A stretch of DNA of 35,492 nt from Planctomycetota bacterium (GTDB lineage: Bacteria > Planctomycetota > PUPC01 > JACPCR01), in assembly GCA_027625095.1 (NCBI GenBank), contig JAQBXN010000094.1, positions 1 to 35,492 of the forward strand, in the 5' to 3' direction. The notes beneath the pieces were generated by a model. It saw only the letters and a program-made list of their open reading frames with translations. It searched no databases and was not told the DNA's origin. The first letter of the stretch is position 1. Each line of letters opens with the position of its first letter. The translations under genes and the position numbers were made by a program. This document shows, piece after piece, positions 16,701 through 24,391 of the stretch.

Positions 16701-17995
16701 GACTGGTATCGGTCGTTGGGAGATTTTTCGAGGCATTTGAAGATCACACGTTTCAGGCTCTCCGGCAGATCTTCACGTTGAAGGGATGGATCGGGAGGCA
16801 GCTCTTCTCGATGCCGTTTGCGCAGGACCGGCAGCGGAGTGGTCAGATCATTGAACGGGCGGAGCCCGCACACCATCTCATAAAGTTGAATGCCGAATGC
16901 ATAAATATCAGTGACCTTTGTAACCGGCGCCGGCTCAGCCTCTCCCCTGAGCCTGCCCCACTGCTCCGGTGCCATGTAGCCTGGAGTGCCCGACAATCCC
17001 TCTTCAGTGGCCTCGGGAATATCGCTGCGGGACTTTGGAAGGGTGTCGATTCCGGCGACCCGCCCATCAGCCGCTTCTGTGGCCCATTTCACCAGACCGA
17101 AATCGGTGATCTTGACTGCGCCGTTCCTGGTGATGAGGCAATTGGGTGGCTTCAAATCCCGATGAATCATGCCCCGGCGATGCGCGTGGGCCATACCATC
17201 ACAGATCTGAATAGCCATGTCGATAATGCGTTCGTAGCCCTTGATGAGCCCGTGCTTCATCCAGGTACGAAGACTGCCGCCATTTACAAACTCAATAAAG
17301 ATGCACGGGAAACCCCCAACTTCACGCACATAGAAACAGGATGCGATATTAGGGTGCAGTCCCAGATCGACCCACGCTTCAGCTTCTCGCTGGAACAGTC
17401 CCCGTGATTTTTCATCCGCGAGCGCGGCCGGCCGGGGGGACTTGACGGCCATATCTATCTTCCAGCCCCGGTGGTGCACCCGGTGCACGGAGCCCATGCC
17501 ACCTTCACCGATCAGTTCGATTACGGAATACAGCCCGAGGATGACCTCACCCGGTTTGAAGAGTGGCCCGGCAACCTTCACTTGTTGCGGAAGTACAGTA
17601 GATTCTGTCGATTTTGTAGAACCTTCTTCGCCGGGCCTCAGGGTTTTCTGATCCGGAATGTGGGCCGCCGTTGCCTCGTAGTCAGAAGTATCCGAAAAGG
17701 GCGTATCCTCGTCATCGTCCTGCCCTGCGACGGGCTCCTCCAACCCGGCGTGGATGACAGCGGTATCATCCCCACCCATCGTGGCCATGTAAAAACTATC
17801 GTCTTCGTCATCGTCGGCCGCCCGGATTTCTTGTCCGGTCGGAATGCGGGTCTCATCTTGCACACCGAGGGCCTCAGGCTCTGGGGCCTTAAGCTGGAAG
17901 ACATTGCTGCACGCACCGCACCTGGCATTCTGGCCGAGCTGAGGCTCGGAGACGTTATATTGTTTTCGGCAATGCGGGCAGGTGACGGTAGGCAT
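13784..17995 (-). CDS. Ser/Thr protein kinase with zinc ribbon, TPR and WD40 repeats
   Basis: A 1403-residue modular protein. Residues 1-36 form an MJ0042-type zinc ribbon (CPHCRKQYNV, then RCGACSNVF). A low-complexity linker follows. The kinase domain (about 155-430) has the Gly loop IGEGGMGSVHRVHH, the VAIK-like AVKSPRP, catalytic HRDLKPPNCLI, DFGLVKW and GYMAPEQW, so it should be active. TPR-like helices (about 460-620) come next, then at least a dozen WD40 repeats (about 640-1330), for example GHSSEIFSLEIDGAGNYCVS and FSPDGRYALSGSSDQTVLLW. There is no membrane helix, so it is a cytoplasmic signalling hub. This architecture is typical of Planctomycetota and relatives. ACGTAAT heptamers lie upstream instead of a recognisable promoter, and no ribosome site is seen. 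Confidence 0.92.
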   Translation of the reverse strand: MPTVTCPHCRKQYNVSEPQLGQNARCGACSNVFQLKAPEPEALGVQDETRIPTGQEIRAADDDEDDSFYMATMGGDDTAVIHAGLEEPVAGQDDDEDTPFSDTSDYEATAAHIPDQKTLRPGEEGSTKSTESTVLPQQVKVAGPLFKPGEVILGLYSVIELIGEGGMGSVHRVHHRGWKIDMAVKSPRPAALADEKSRGLFQREAEAWVDLGLHPNIASCFYVREVGGFPCIFIEFVNGGSLRTWMKHGLIKGYERIIDMAIQICDGMAHAHRRGMIHRDLKPPNCLITRNGAVKITDFGLVKWATEAADGRVAGIDTLPKSRSDIPEATEEGLSGTPGYMAPEQWGRLRGEAEPAPVTKVTDIYAFGIQLYEMVCGLRPFNDLTTPLPVLRKRHREELPPDPSLQREDLPESLKRVIFKCLEKSPNDRYQSFEETREALAEVFNEVIGKPYPREAPSEAQLVADDMNNRALSVHDLGRVEESKIMLGRALSADPNHLEANYNRNLLEWRVGNQTDEEVSNHIQELCKSGTQGWRGSYMMGLIHMERRNAVEAAKTLQEACKNSDVPAYAWTAWGNALTGAGKYSEALNAYREAQVRKEHVEEVLKRAAVALVMAGETEKAMQLLRGKITDEIKNSFLFGGGRHIELKGHDGPIRGVALSHDGAWGASIGLEPDTTLRMWDFKKAECIEAVILPNVAFTAVAITADGSKVLAACNDHSLRMWDLQHRACLWSSEQVKWDLSFLSLASDGNQAITLSRTGRLTEWDMSDGRLIQSTKPVERVDHFASTGPKGMGIYSEGRSFYVIDLETGKGKRMPFAAMSITAVAISKDGNTGLVSTRENRIHVFDLHSETEVGVLKGHSSEIFSLEIDGAGNYCVSSSRDNTLRLWRISTGQCVLTSRAFAGNGAPLKLTQNGRYCLWGGWDKLLRFWVLGSDWPPAPLVPAEIVSSEDALQRQGEANKLQAVIKKHLASGKPTEAAQLVQKARVIPGYERDASIMNLWNECGLRGRRRPLRDGWRLRTIRADGPVTAAEFTTDSRQVMIGDALGQLTLWDIHKGEQVHQLVGHESVINAIVMKGKESIALTCSGIGRGGDTSARLWNLESGAQISVIECLQGVKAGAISPDGKLALLGTGEMLREAPVRLWSLETMQPVREFEAHNDPVTSVDFHPSGRWAISGSEDLTIRLWDLNSGECVRTYNGHQEVITSTCFRPDGNQFVSSSLDGTLRIWSTRTGKQLGLLKTDVAITSAVLSPDGQFLLLGGLEQNLQLWSMTTGKMLRSFEGHTKELKAIKFSPDGRYALSGSSDQTVLLWELDWDFEFPKAESLDNSIRPFLFNFLLLQCPADKATGIRSGTPLLDEQAFGRLVHEMRIRGFGWVPIDSLKQAVTSAMKTWKMPDIVGEKEGS

Positions 17996-18060
17996 GGGCA
18001 GGCAAAGTTTGACAGGTGGGCGGTGATTATGGTCTCGCGCCTGCCGTGGCTGGTCAACAC

Positions 18061-18078
18061 ACGTAATACGTAATACGT
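18061..18078. repeat. ACGTAAT heptamer repeat
   Basis: Two and a half tandem ACGTAAT units lie 66 nt upstream of the kinase start codon. The same heptamer appears at 5960-5972 upstream of the NagB/PIG-L gene, also on the minus strand. The rest of the gap 17996-18171 shows nothing else. Confidence 0.6.
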
Positions 18079-18171
18079 GGGCTTGGAGGGCGGTGTTCCC
18101 CAGTGCTCCCTGAGCTAATTGCTTGGGCCGTCAAGCCGCATTTCTCACAAACTCTTCATTCGTGGTTTCAT

Positions 18172-19218
18172 TTAATTCGTTGGAAGCTCTTTCTGAGATC
18201 TGAAAAACCGTCGCCCCGAGAGACACGCCCTCGACGTGAGAATCACAAATGTCCACTCATCCAGGCTCTTGCGGCGATCCTGCGAATCTTGGAGGTGATC
18301 GAGGGCGTCCTTGAGTTCTTCCTTGTCTGGCCCGGCGCCGAAAATTCGGGTGTAAAGTTGTTCGATCAGTTCCTTATTGGATAGTTTCTCGTCGAACAGT
18401 TTAAGGCGCTGATCCGATCTGAATTGGAGCCTGAATGACGCACTGTCCGTTTGTCGTAATGCATTGAGCAGGCCGCCCGTCCAGACGCTTACAGAGGACT
18501 GCATGGCTGCTGGCATGACATCTCCTGGTGCCGGACAAACGATCTCGATCTCCGCAGTGTGTCCCAGCACACGTACCACGGCGGTTGTCGTTCCTGTTCC
18601 GGTGCGCATTACCGCGCCGCTATTCAAGATGTCAGCCACAGACGTCGCATCCGTGAAGTACCTGGCATGGCTGGTCATGTCCCGTTCGTCACCATCAGAA
18701 AACAGTACAGTGACTTTGAGCTGTAACTTCTCCTGATCTTTTTTGAGGACCACACGGGCCGGAGAAACTTCCAGTTTGGAAACCGTAACGGGCGACTTTT
18801 CAAGATTGGCGCCGGCCATAATCCAAGCCAGGCAGGTCTTGTAATCATCGCTACCCACCGGCATGAGTTCCCCGCCGCCGTGCGGAATTTTGTTGGCCCC
18901 CTTTACGAGGAACAGGCTGTTCACCGGCATCAAGAGATTGACACGCCGCCCTTTCTCCGCGAGAGCAATCGCCGCGGCGTCCGCTTCCGGCCTGCAGGTA
19001 AAAGCAGAGAGGCTCAGTCCGCCCTTGCCGTAAATTCCGCCGTGACAGTTCGTCGCCGAGCAGTTGCGTTTATCAAGGATTTGGGCCACGTCCTTGATGA
19101 ACGAGACATTCTTTACGTGGTCTTGACGCTCCGCGGCAAGTTCTCCGTAAGAAAATTGAACAGCAATGAAAAGGATGGGAATGAATCGCCTCCTATATGG
19201 TTCCATGTATTCACCCAT
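18172..19218 (-). CDS. Shortened planctomycete-type cytochrome/DUF1549-DUF1553 family protein
   Basis: A 348-residue exported protein with a hydrophobic N terminus (FIPILFIAVQFSYGELAA). It has the haem-like motif NCSATNCHGGIYGKGGLSLS (Cys53, Cys58, His59), the CX4CH form found in DUF1549 proteins. A BIG2-like Ig domain follows (LEVSPARVVLKKDQEKLQLK to VRVLGHTAEIEIV, about 155-235). The C terminus (NKELIEQLYTRIFGAGPDKE, LDEWTFVILTSRACL) matches the very end of DUF1553. The ~350-residue DUF1549/DUF1553 body usually in between is absent. It is therefore either a minimal derivative or an internally deleted remnant that stayed in frame. Full-length relatives have roughly 700-800 residues. Confidence 0.65.
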   Translation of the reverse strand: MGEYMEPYRRRFIPILFIAVQFSYGELAAERQDHVKNVSFIKDVAQILDKRNCSATNCHGGIYGKGGLSLSAFTCRPEADAAAIALAEKGRRVNLLMPVNSLFLVKGANKIPHGGGELMPVGSDDYKTCLAWIMAGANLEKSPVTVSKLEVSPARVVLKKDQEKLQLKVTVLFSDGDERDMTSHARYFTDATSVADILNSGAVMRTGTGTTTAVVRVLGHTAEIEIVCPAPGDVMPAAMQSSVSVWTGGLLNALRQTDSASFRLQFRSDQRLKLFDEKLSNKELIEQLYTRIFGAGPDKEELKDALDHLQDSQDRRKSLDEWTFVILTSRACLSGRRFFRSQKELPTN

Positions 19219-19408
19219 TCTCGCAGTGATTCTCCTTCGCCATGATCCCTGTCAGCCGAAACTTAAACATAAATCCGAGCCCTCAGTGATTCGTGAACAA
19301 TTCCATTCATAGTACAAGGCCTCCAAGTTTCTTTCGAAATCATTGCGTTCCTTCTGCGATTTGAGAGTCTGACATTAGGTTTTCTTCGCAGCATTTGAAT
19401 GTTAGAGC

Positions 19409-19456
19409 ACTCCTCCATTCCTCCGTCACTCCACCCCTCCGTCACTCCATTCTTGC
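19409..19456. repeat. CTCCATTC-type short tandem repeats before a start codon
   Basis: Degenerate 8-nt units of the CTCCATTC/CTCCGTCA kind run up to the ATG of the metallophosphoesterase. The run is nearly pure pyrimidine with scattered A or G and has no Shine-Dalgarno. The remaining gap 19219-19408 shows nothing recognisable. Confidence 0.55.
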
Positions 19457-21505
19457 ATGTTTGATCGCACTTTTCTTCCAGAAGCCCTGTTCGAATTTGT
19501 CGTCATCACAGACACGCATTACATGCTCGATGTTGGCGACACTCCGCTGGAATTCGAATCCCGGCGAAAGCAGACTTCAAGAGCGGGTCACGCCCTGCAA
19601 CTGGTGAAGTCGCTGGGTGCCGATTTTGTCATGCATGTCGGGGACCGGGCGCAAGAATACCATGGAACGGATCGGCACAAACAGGCCATGACCGAAGCGG
19701 CCGAACAGATGGCGCAGATTGGTGTGGAGGTATATCCGGTCGCCGGCAATCAGGATATTGGTGACAAGCCGGACCCCACGATGCCGGCGCCGCAAGTTTC
19801 ACAGGAAGTGCTGGATTGGTATCACGAAAATGTGGGGCGTTCGTGGTACAGCTTCTATCATAAAGACTGCTATTTCGTGGTGCTTAATTCCCAAATTATG
19901 AACACTACTTTTGCTGAGGCAGAAGAACAGAGGGCCTGGGTTGAGACGGATCTGGAAGCAAACGCGACGAAACGGATTTTTCTTTTCCAGCACATGCCGC
20001 CCTACCTGGTAGAAACCGGGGAACCCTCGCTAGGGCATTACGACAACCTTGCGCAACCTGCGAGAGGATGGCTGATCGAGCTGATGCGGCGATACGAGAT
20101 TGAGCTGTTAATGACAGGCCACACGCATTTCGCGTTCTTTGATATATGCGGGGCCACGCGCTTTTACGTGTGTGCTTCACCAGCGTTCACCAGACCCGGG
20201 TTTCCTCATGTTTTCACAAGTTCCGCTCCACCGGAACGGGGACGAGACGACACGCCAAAGATGGGCTTCTACTTTCTTCGCGTGTTCGAGGACAGGACGG
20301 ACGTTCACTTCATTCGAACGAATGGTGAGGTCGAGCCGTTGGATGAATCGCAGCCGGCGAAACGATTAGTGACGGGACTGCCTCGCTCGATGAATGGTTC
20401 TTCGTTTGGGATCACATTGAAGCACCCGCTTTCATCTGTCTCGGAGACGCCGATTGCCTGGCCGGCGATCGTTCGTGAAAAAGTTCGGAACGATTATCCG
20501 TTCATGGCTCTCAAAGAACTGGGGGCCAGGTGGGTGAGAGTTCCATCAACGGATCTGAAGGATGATTTTCAGCGCGAGCGGCTCAGCTATCTTCGTGAAG
20601 AAGGTATTCGGGTCCGTTCGACGACGATCTGGTCGCAATATACTGGTTTCGATGTGCAACCCGACGGTTGTGACGGGTTGGTGGATGAATGGGAAACACA
20701 GGCGACCGTTCCCGCCCTTTCGGAGCAGGCATTTGCCGGATGGTTGAGTGAATTTCAAAGTCAGTGTGAAGTTCCCATGAGCCTCTCAGCGATAGCACCT
20801 CGTGAACTCGTGCCTGGCAAGCAGCACCCACGAACCCGTATCGGATTCCGTATCGAGGAGTTGAAGGTGCTGAACGACACACTTGCCGCAAACGAGATGC
20901 AAATAAGTAGCGTCCTCTGCTGCATCGATGAGATTACAAGCCCGTGCGAGGTAATTCTGGCGGCTGCGTCTATACCAGAGCTCAGTCACATCGGCGCCCT
21001 TGATTTCCGATACGAGTTTGGAAAGCCGAACGACCTTTACAGTTGTAACCAGGCCGCGGAAGCGCTGTTCGCTGTGAGCACGATGTCTGGGTCGCGAATC
21101 TTTTTCGAGCCCCTGGTAATGCTCGACCGAACCATGGATTACAGTCACGGCCTCCTCGATGGCCTTTGCAATCCGCGGCCGGTTTTTCAGGTCTTGCGTT
21201 CCCTGAATACGATTCTCTGTTCCATGCGGACCGAGCTTTCGAGGGCGGCGATCAGGACCTCGATAATTTCCGGGCTCCGGGTCTTGTCAATAAATTGCGA
21301 ATCACGAACTCTCATATTGTTGCTTCCGCTGAATCCACATTACGACACTCGAATTCTGATGGGACTTCGCGCAGCTCAAGTCCGGCCGATCCTGAACGGG
21401 GTAAGACTTTACAACTTGAGTCACGCCACCTCGGAGCTGATCGATCAGGCACAGATCTCGAGCTTCAAGGAGGATGTCGATGGCCCAGTGCTCCTTGTTT
21501 ACTGA
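19457..21505 (+). CDS. Calcineurin-like metallophosphoesterase with long C-terminal region
   Basis: A 682-residue protein. Residues 10-300 are a calcineurin-like phosphoesterase: VVITDTHYML (Asp19, His21), MHVGDRAQ (Asp63), VAGNQDIGD (97-100), FLFQHMPPYL and LLMTGHTHFAFF. The usual GNHD box reads GNQD here, replacing the conserved His by Gln. The other metal ligands are kept. The C-terminal ~380 residues resemble no domain I can name, though WVRVPSTDLKDDFQRERLSY and RVRSTTIWSQYTGFD suggest a TIM-barrel glycoside-hydrolase-like fold. No signal peptide is seen. The substrate is unknown. folD follows 159 nt downstream on the same strand, with a repeat-rich gap that argues against a tight operon. 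Confidence 0.8.
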   Translation: MFDRTFLPEALFEFVVITDTHYMLDVGDTPLEFESRRKQTSRAGHALQLVKSLGADFVMHVGDRAQEYHGTDRHKQAMTEAAEQMAQIGVEVYPVAGNQDIGDKPDPTMPAPQVSQEVLDWYHENVGRSWYSFYHKDCYFVVLNSQIMNTTFAEAEEQRAWVETDLEANATKRIFLFQHMPPYLVETGEPSLGHYDNLAQPARGWLIELMRRYEIELLMTGHTHFAFFDICGATRFYVCASPAFTRPGFPHVFTSSAPPERGRDDTPKMGFYFLRVFEDRTDVHFIRTNGEVEPLDESQPAKRLVTGLPRSMNGSSFGITLKHPLSSVSETPIAWPAIVREKVRNDYPFMALKELGARWVRVPSTDLKDDFQRERLSYLREEGIRVRSTTIWSQYTGFDVQPDGCDGLVDEWETQATVPALSEQAFAGWLSEFQSQCEVPMSLSAIAPRELVPGKQHPRTRIGFRIEELKVLNDTLAANEMQISSVLCCIDEITSPCEVILAAASIPELSHIGALDFRYEFGKPNDLYSCNQAAEALFAVSTMSGSRIFFEPLVMLDRTMDYSHGLLDGLCNPRPVFQVLRSLNTILCSMRTELSRAAIRTSIISGLRVLSINCESRTLILLLPLNPHYDTRILMGLRAAQVRPILNGVRLYNLSHATSELIDQAQISSFKEDVDGPVLLVY

Positions 21506-21558
21506 TGGGAACCTGTCTGTAATCAGGGGCAACACAATTAAGAACGACGAACAGCACC

Positions 21559-21590
21559 GCACTCCAACACTCCATCATTCCACACTCTTT
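21559..21590. repeat. CACTCCAA-type short tandem repeats
   Basis: ACTCCAACACTCCATCATTCCACACTC is the same pyrimidine-rich 7-8-nt family seen in front of other genes. It lies in the gap between the phosphoesterase and folD. Nothing else is visible in 21506-21664. Confidence 0.5.
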
Positions 21591-21664
21591 TGATTGCCCT
21601 GTTCTCACCCATACAATCCGCAGGCATTCGCCTCGGCAGCCATCAACTATGAACCATAATCTAG

Positions 21665-22510
21665 ATGTCCGCTTCAATCATTGACGGAAAAGCCATTGCT
21701 CAGGAGACTCGAGAACGCATCAAGGCCCAGGTCGCCGAACTGACCTTCCTGCCCGGCCTTGCCGTCGTGCAGGTGGGTGACGATCCGGCGTCCACCCGCT
21801 ATGTAAGCCACAAGCAAAAAGACTGTGAACAGGTTGGTATTTATTCAGAGAAACATCATCTGCCGGAGACCACAAGCCAGTCCGAACTACTCGATACGAT
21901 CCGGGGGCTGAACGCTCGTTCTGAGATCCACGGCATCATTGTTCAGTTGCCCCTGCCGAATGGCCTGGACTCTCACGTGGCCATCAACGCCATTGATATC
22001 AGGAAAGACGTTGACGGCTGCACAACTGCTAATCTCGGAGAGCTTGTTTCCGGGAACGAGAGACTCGTGCCCTGTACGCCCAGAGGCACGATCACACTCA
22101 TTCAAAGCACAGGGATGACTTTTGAGGGAAAGAAGGCCGTCGTCATTGGCCGGAGTATTCTGGTCGGTAAGCCGGTCGCCCTACTGATGCTCAACAGGCA
22201 CGCGGTGGTCACTCTCTGCCATTCACGGACTCCTGACCTCGGGGCCGAGGCACGTGAGGCGGATATCCTGGTTGTCGCTGCCGGGCGCCGTGGGCTGGTG
22301 ACTGGTGGCATGATAAAACCGGGTGCTGTCGTCATCGATGTCGGCATAAATGTGGTCGAAGGCAAGCTGAAGGGTGACGTTGATTTCGAGAGTGCGAAGG
22401 AAGTGGCGGGGCACATTACGCCAGTGCCGGGCGGTGTCGGGCCCATGACTCGCGCCATGCTGTTGGAGAACACTCTTATTGCCGCAAAGATGCAGGCCGC
22501 GGGCGATTGA
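21665..22510 (+). CDS. folD: Methylenetetrahydrofolate dehydrogenase/cyclohydrolase
   Basis: A 281-residue bifunctional enzyme that interconverts 5,10-methylene-, methenyl- and 10-formyl-tetrahydrofolate in the cytoplasm, using NADP+. All family blocks are present: STRYVSHKQKDCEQVGI with the catalytic Tyr and Lys, HGIIVQLPLP, DIRKDVDGCTTANLG, LVPCTPRGTITLI, AVVIGRSILVGKPVALLML for the nucleotide, and HITPVPGGVGPMTRAMLLEN near the C terminus. Length is normal for the family (~280-290). The upstream base context has no Shine-Dalgarno. It is convergent with the STAS gene after a 92-nt gap. This is the one clear housekeeping gene of the window. Confidence 0.97.
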   Translation: MSASIIDGKAIAQETRERIKAQVAELTFLPGLAVVQVGDDPASTRYVSHKQKDCEQVGIYSEKHHLPETTSQSELLDTIRGLNARSEIHGIIVQLPLPNGLDSHVAINAIDIRKDVDGCTTANLGELVSGNERLVPCTPRGTITLIQSTGMTFEGKKAVVIGRSILVGKPVALLMLNRHAVVTLCHSRTPDLGAEAREADILVVAAGRRGLVTGGMIKPGAVVIDVGINVVEGKLKGDVDFESAKEVAGHITPVPGGVGPMTRAMLLENTLIAAKMQAAGD

Positions 22511-22602
22511 AGCCTGAATTCCGGGATGAAGAAATTCATGCAATCTGCACGGGGCAACCCAAACAGTTCAGGTAATTCAAATAAAGCTTGGAGGCATCAT
22601 AT

Positions 22603-23787
22603 CTACGAGGTCTCGCGGCCCGGCGTTTCCTCCGCCGCAGGCTTGGTCTTCTTCACGATCTTGTAGAGGTTTCCGCCGCCAAGCCTTGGCTTGACTTCGA
22701 CTAAGTCCACGTGAGGACGTACCTCAGCCCGCACGGCCGCAGGCTCGACCCGCTTCCCGCTGTCCGCAATCTCAACAACTACCCGTTCATTATCGGCAAC
22801 GATGAGGACCTGGAAGGATTGCTTCTGTTGTCCTTCAAAAGCTATATCCCGAACAAATTTGCAGACGGAGCCCAAGGCCCTTTGAAGTTGCGCTACTTCG
22901 CTTTCCTCCAGCACTGGTTTGGCTACCGAATGGAGAAACGCAATCAACCCACGCGTTGCTTCGACGGTAGAAGGGATCTCCATTCGAATCGGCCGTGGTG
23001 CAACGCTTTGTACAAATTCGTATTCGCCGTCATCCATGACTCTAAAGAGGCTGCCGCATCGGGGACAACGGTATGGGCCGGAACGTTCGACCTGTAAATT
23101 GGCCGAGCAATCTTCACAAAGGAGGAAAATCGGAAAATGGGCTCCATCTTCCCGTTCCTCATCGACGGTCAGCATCTCTTCCGATTGGCCCAGATGGTTC
23201 TCTTCTGCCAGGCCTGCCTCCAGCACAGCCGCCAGGGGGTCGTCATCCAGAGTGTCAGAGAAAGGGTTCTCCTCAACCTGAACTTCGTTCTGGGAAGATT
23301 CGCTTTCCGCCTGCTTGAGCGCGGCGTCGAAATCAAATTCATCGCTTTGAGTGGCGCTGGCGTCACCCAGATGATCGCTCTCTACCGGGGCCAAGGTCTG
23401 GCGGATATTTTCGTTGAACTCTTCAATATCTCCGTTCGCCAGCGCCTGGGTTGCCTGATCGAGGGAGGTGACGACTTTCAGGAAAGTGCGCAGGCCGAGC
23501 ATGTCAAAGATTCGTTCAACCTTAGGTGTCAGCCCCGTAAGAACCAATGCCCCGTCCCGCTCCAGCAGTCTTTTTGAGAAATTCACCATCACCATGAACC
23601 CGGCACGATTTACGTATTCCAGGTTGGTGGCCTCCACCGCAATCCGGACAAAGCCTCTTCTCTCTGAATCTTGGATGGTCTCCTGGAGTAAAGGCAGCGA
23701 ATCTGATTCGAGGGATCCGCTTAACGTCAGGACCGCTCCATTCTCTACTCCGGGTAATTCTTCAAGATGTGTTTCAAGCTTTGACAT
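22603..23787 (-). CDS. STAS domain protein with zinc ribbon and RsbW-like tail
   Basis: A 394-residue protein with three parts. Residues 1-112 are a STAS domain like SpoIIAA (VLTLSGSLESDSLPLLQETI, VERIFDMLGLRTFLKVV). The phospho-acceptor loop reads EYVNRAGFM, with Arg61 where SpoIIAA has Ser58, so it cannot be switched by serine phosphorylation there. An acidic linker follows. A zinc ribbon (CEDCSANLQ ... YRCPRCGSLFRV, about 222-248) comes next. The last ~130 residues resemble an RsbW-type HATPase (IRMEIPSTVEATRGLIAFLH, VVVEIADSGKRV) but lack the Glu and Asn of the N box. Both halves of a partner switch are thus fused and look inactive as enzymes, suggesting a binding scaffold. It follows the small STAS gene by 56 nt, probably in one transcript. 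Confidence 0.75.
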   Translation of the reverse strand: MSKLETHLEELPGVENGAVLTLSGSLESDSLPLLQETIQDSERRGFVRIAVEATNLEYVNRAGFMVMVNFSKRLLERDGALVLTGLTPKVERIFDMLGLRTFLKVVTSLDQATQALANGDIEEFNENIRQTLAPVESDHLGDASATQSDEFDFDAALKQAESESSQNEVQVEENPFSDTLDDDPLAAVLEAGLAEENHLGQSEEMLTVDEEREDGAHFPIFLLCEDCSANLQVERSGPYRCPRCGSLFRVMDDGEYEFVQSVAPRPIRMEIPSTVEATRGLIAFLHSVAKPVLEESEVAQLQRALGSVCKFVRDIAFEGQQKQSFQVLIVADNERVVVEIADSGKRVEPAAVRAEVRPHVDLVEVKPRLGGGNLYKIVKKTKPAAEETPGRETS

Positions 23788-23843
23788 GTTGCCAGCGGAT
23801 TCGCCTGTAGAGTGGCCGTCCCAGCGTGCCTGGCGAACGCTAT

Positions 23844-24245
23844 TCAGTTACCTGAAGAGGCTTCTTCCGTTGGCGCAGTCAGGGCTTCATCGACGGTGAT
23901 GCCTGCGACGGCCTCCTCAACGGATGCAAAAAGAACGATGTATGGCGCGAGGCCCAGGACATCGAAAACCAACTGAACTTTTGGGTGCATTTTGGCCACT
24001 ACCAGTTCTCCGGCATTCTTTTTGAATAACTCTGCGTGTTTCAGCAAAACGCTGAAGCCAGTGCTGTTAACGTAGGAAATATTCTCCATATCCAGGACAA
24101 GGCGTTTAATTCCTTGACGTCGCAGCCGGTAAAGGGCACTTTGGAAATTCAACAAAGTTGAGGTGTCTATTCCGCCGCTCAGTTGGCAGACAGCCACTTC
24201 CTTGTTGTCCTTGAGAGTGGCCACTTTGGCTTCGAAATCAGGCAT
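23844..24245 (-). CDS. STAS domain anti-sigma factor antagonist
   Basis: A 133-residue single-domain STAS protein of the SpoIIAA/RsbV type. It has VAVCQLSGGIDTSTLLNFQ, LVLDMENISYVNSTGFSVLL with Ser61 at the phosphorylation site, and KVQLVFDVLGLAPYIVLFAS. An extra ~20-residue tail ends TEEASSGN. It would bind or release an anti-sigma or kinase partner depending on phosphorylation. It sits first in a two-gene minus-strand unit with the larger STAS protein and is divergent from the MshEN-like gene. A GGAG lies 6 nt before the ATG. Confidence 0.85.
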   Translation of the reverse strand: MPDFEAKVATLKDNKEVAVCQLSGGIDTSTLLNFQSALYRLRRQGIKRLVLDMENISYVNSTGFSVLLKHAELFKKNAGELVVAKMHPKVQLVFDVLGLAPYIVLFASVEEAVAGITVDEALTAPTEEASSGN

Positions 24246-24354
24246 TCTCCGCTCCGCTACTGGTCTTGAATCAGGAAAGGGCGGAAGTATAGCACTGGAG
24301 AGGCTCTCGTCAACAGAGGGTTTTGGGAGCTTCTCTTTATGTTACAACAGTTTA

Positions 24355-24376
24355 TGGCAAGAATCTGCCATACAAT
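24355..24376 (+). promoter_or_regulatory. Possible operator and -10 box in the STAS/MshEN divergent region
   Basis: TGGCA (24355-24359) and TGCCA (24366-24370) form an inverted repeat directly followed by TACAAT (24371-24376), a good -10 hexamer for the MshEN-like gene. No clear -35 is seen at the right distance, so an activator could bind the repeat. Evidence is modest. Confidence 0.3.
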
Positions 24377-24391
24377 TCTGAGGATTAAGAT

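Noticed and set aside
13979..17407. Long open frames on the plus strand opposite the kinase gene (for example 13979-15154 and 16364-17407).
   Set aside because: They are antisense to an intact kinase/WD40 protein with clear motifs and have no recognisable domains; they arise from the GC-rich codon pattern.
24355..24370. Possible sigma54 promoter (TGGCAAGAATCTGCC) before the MshEN-like gene.
   Set aside because: The distance between GG and GC is one base short of the required spacing, so it is better read as a small inverted repeat.
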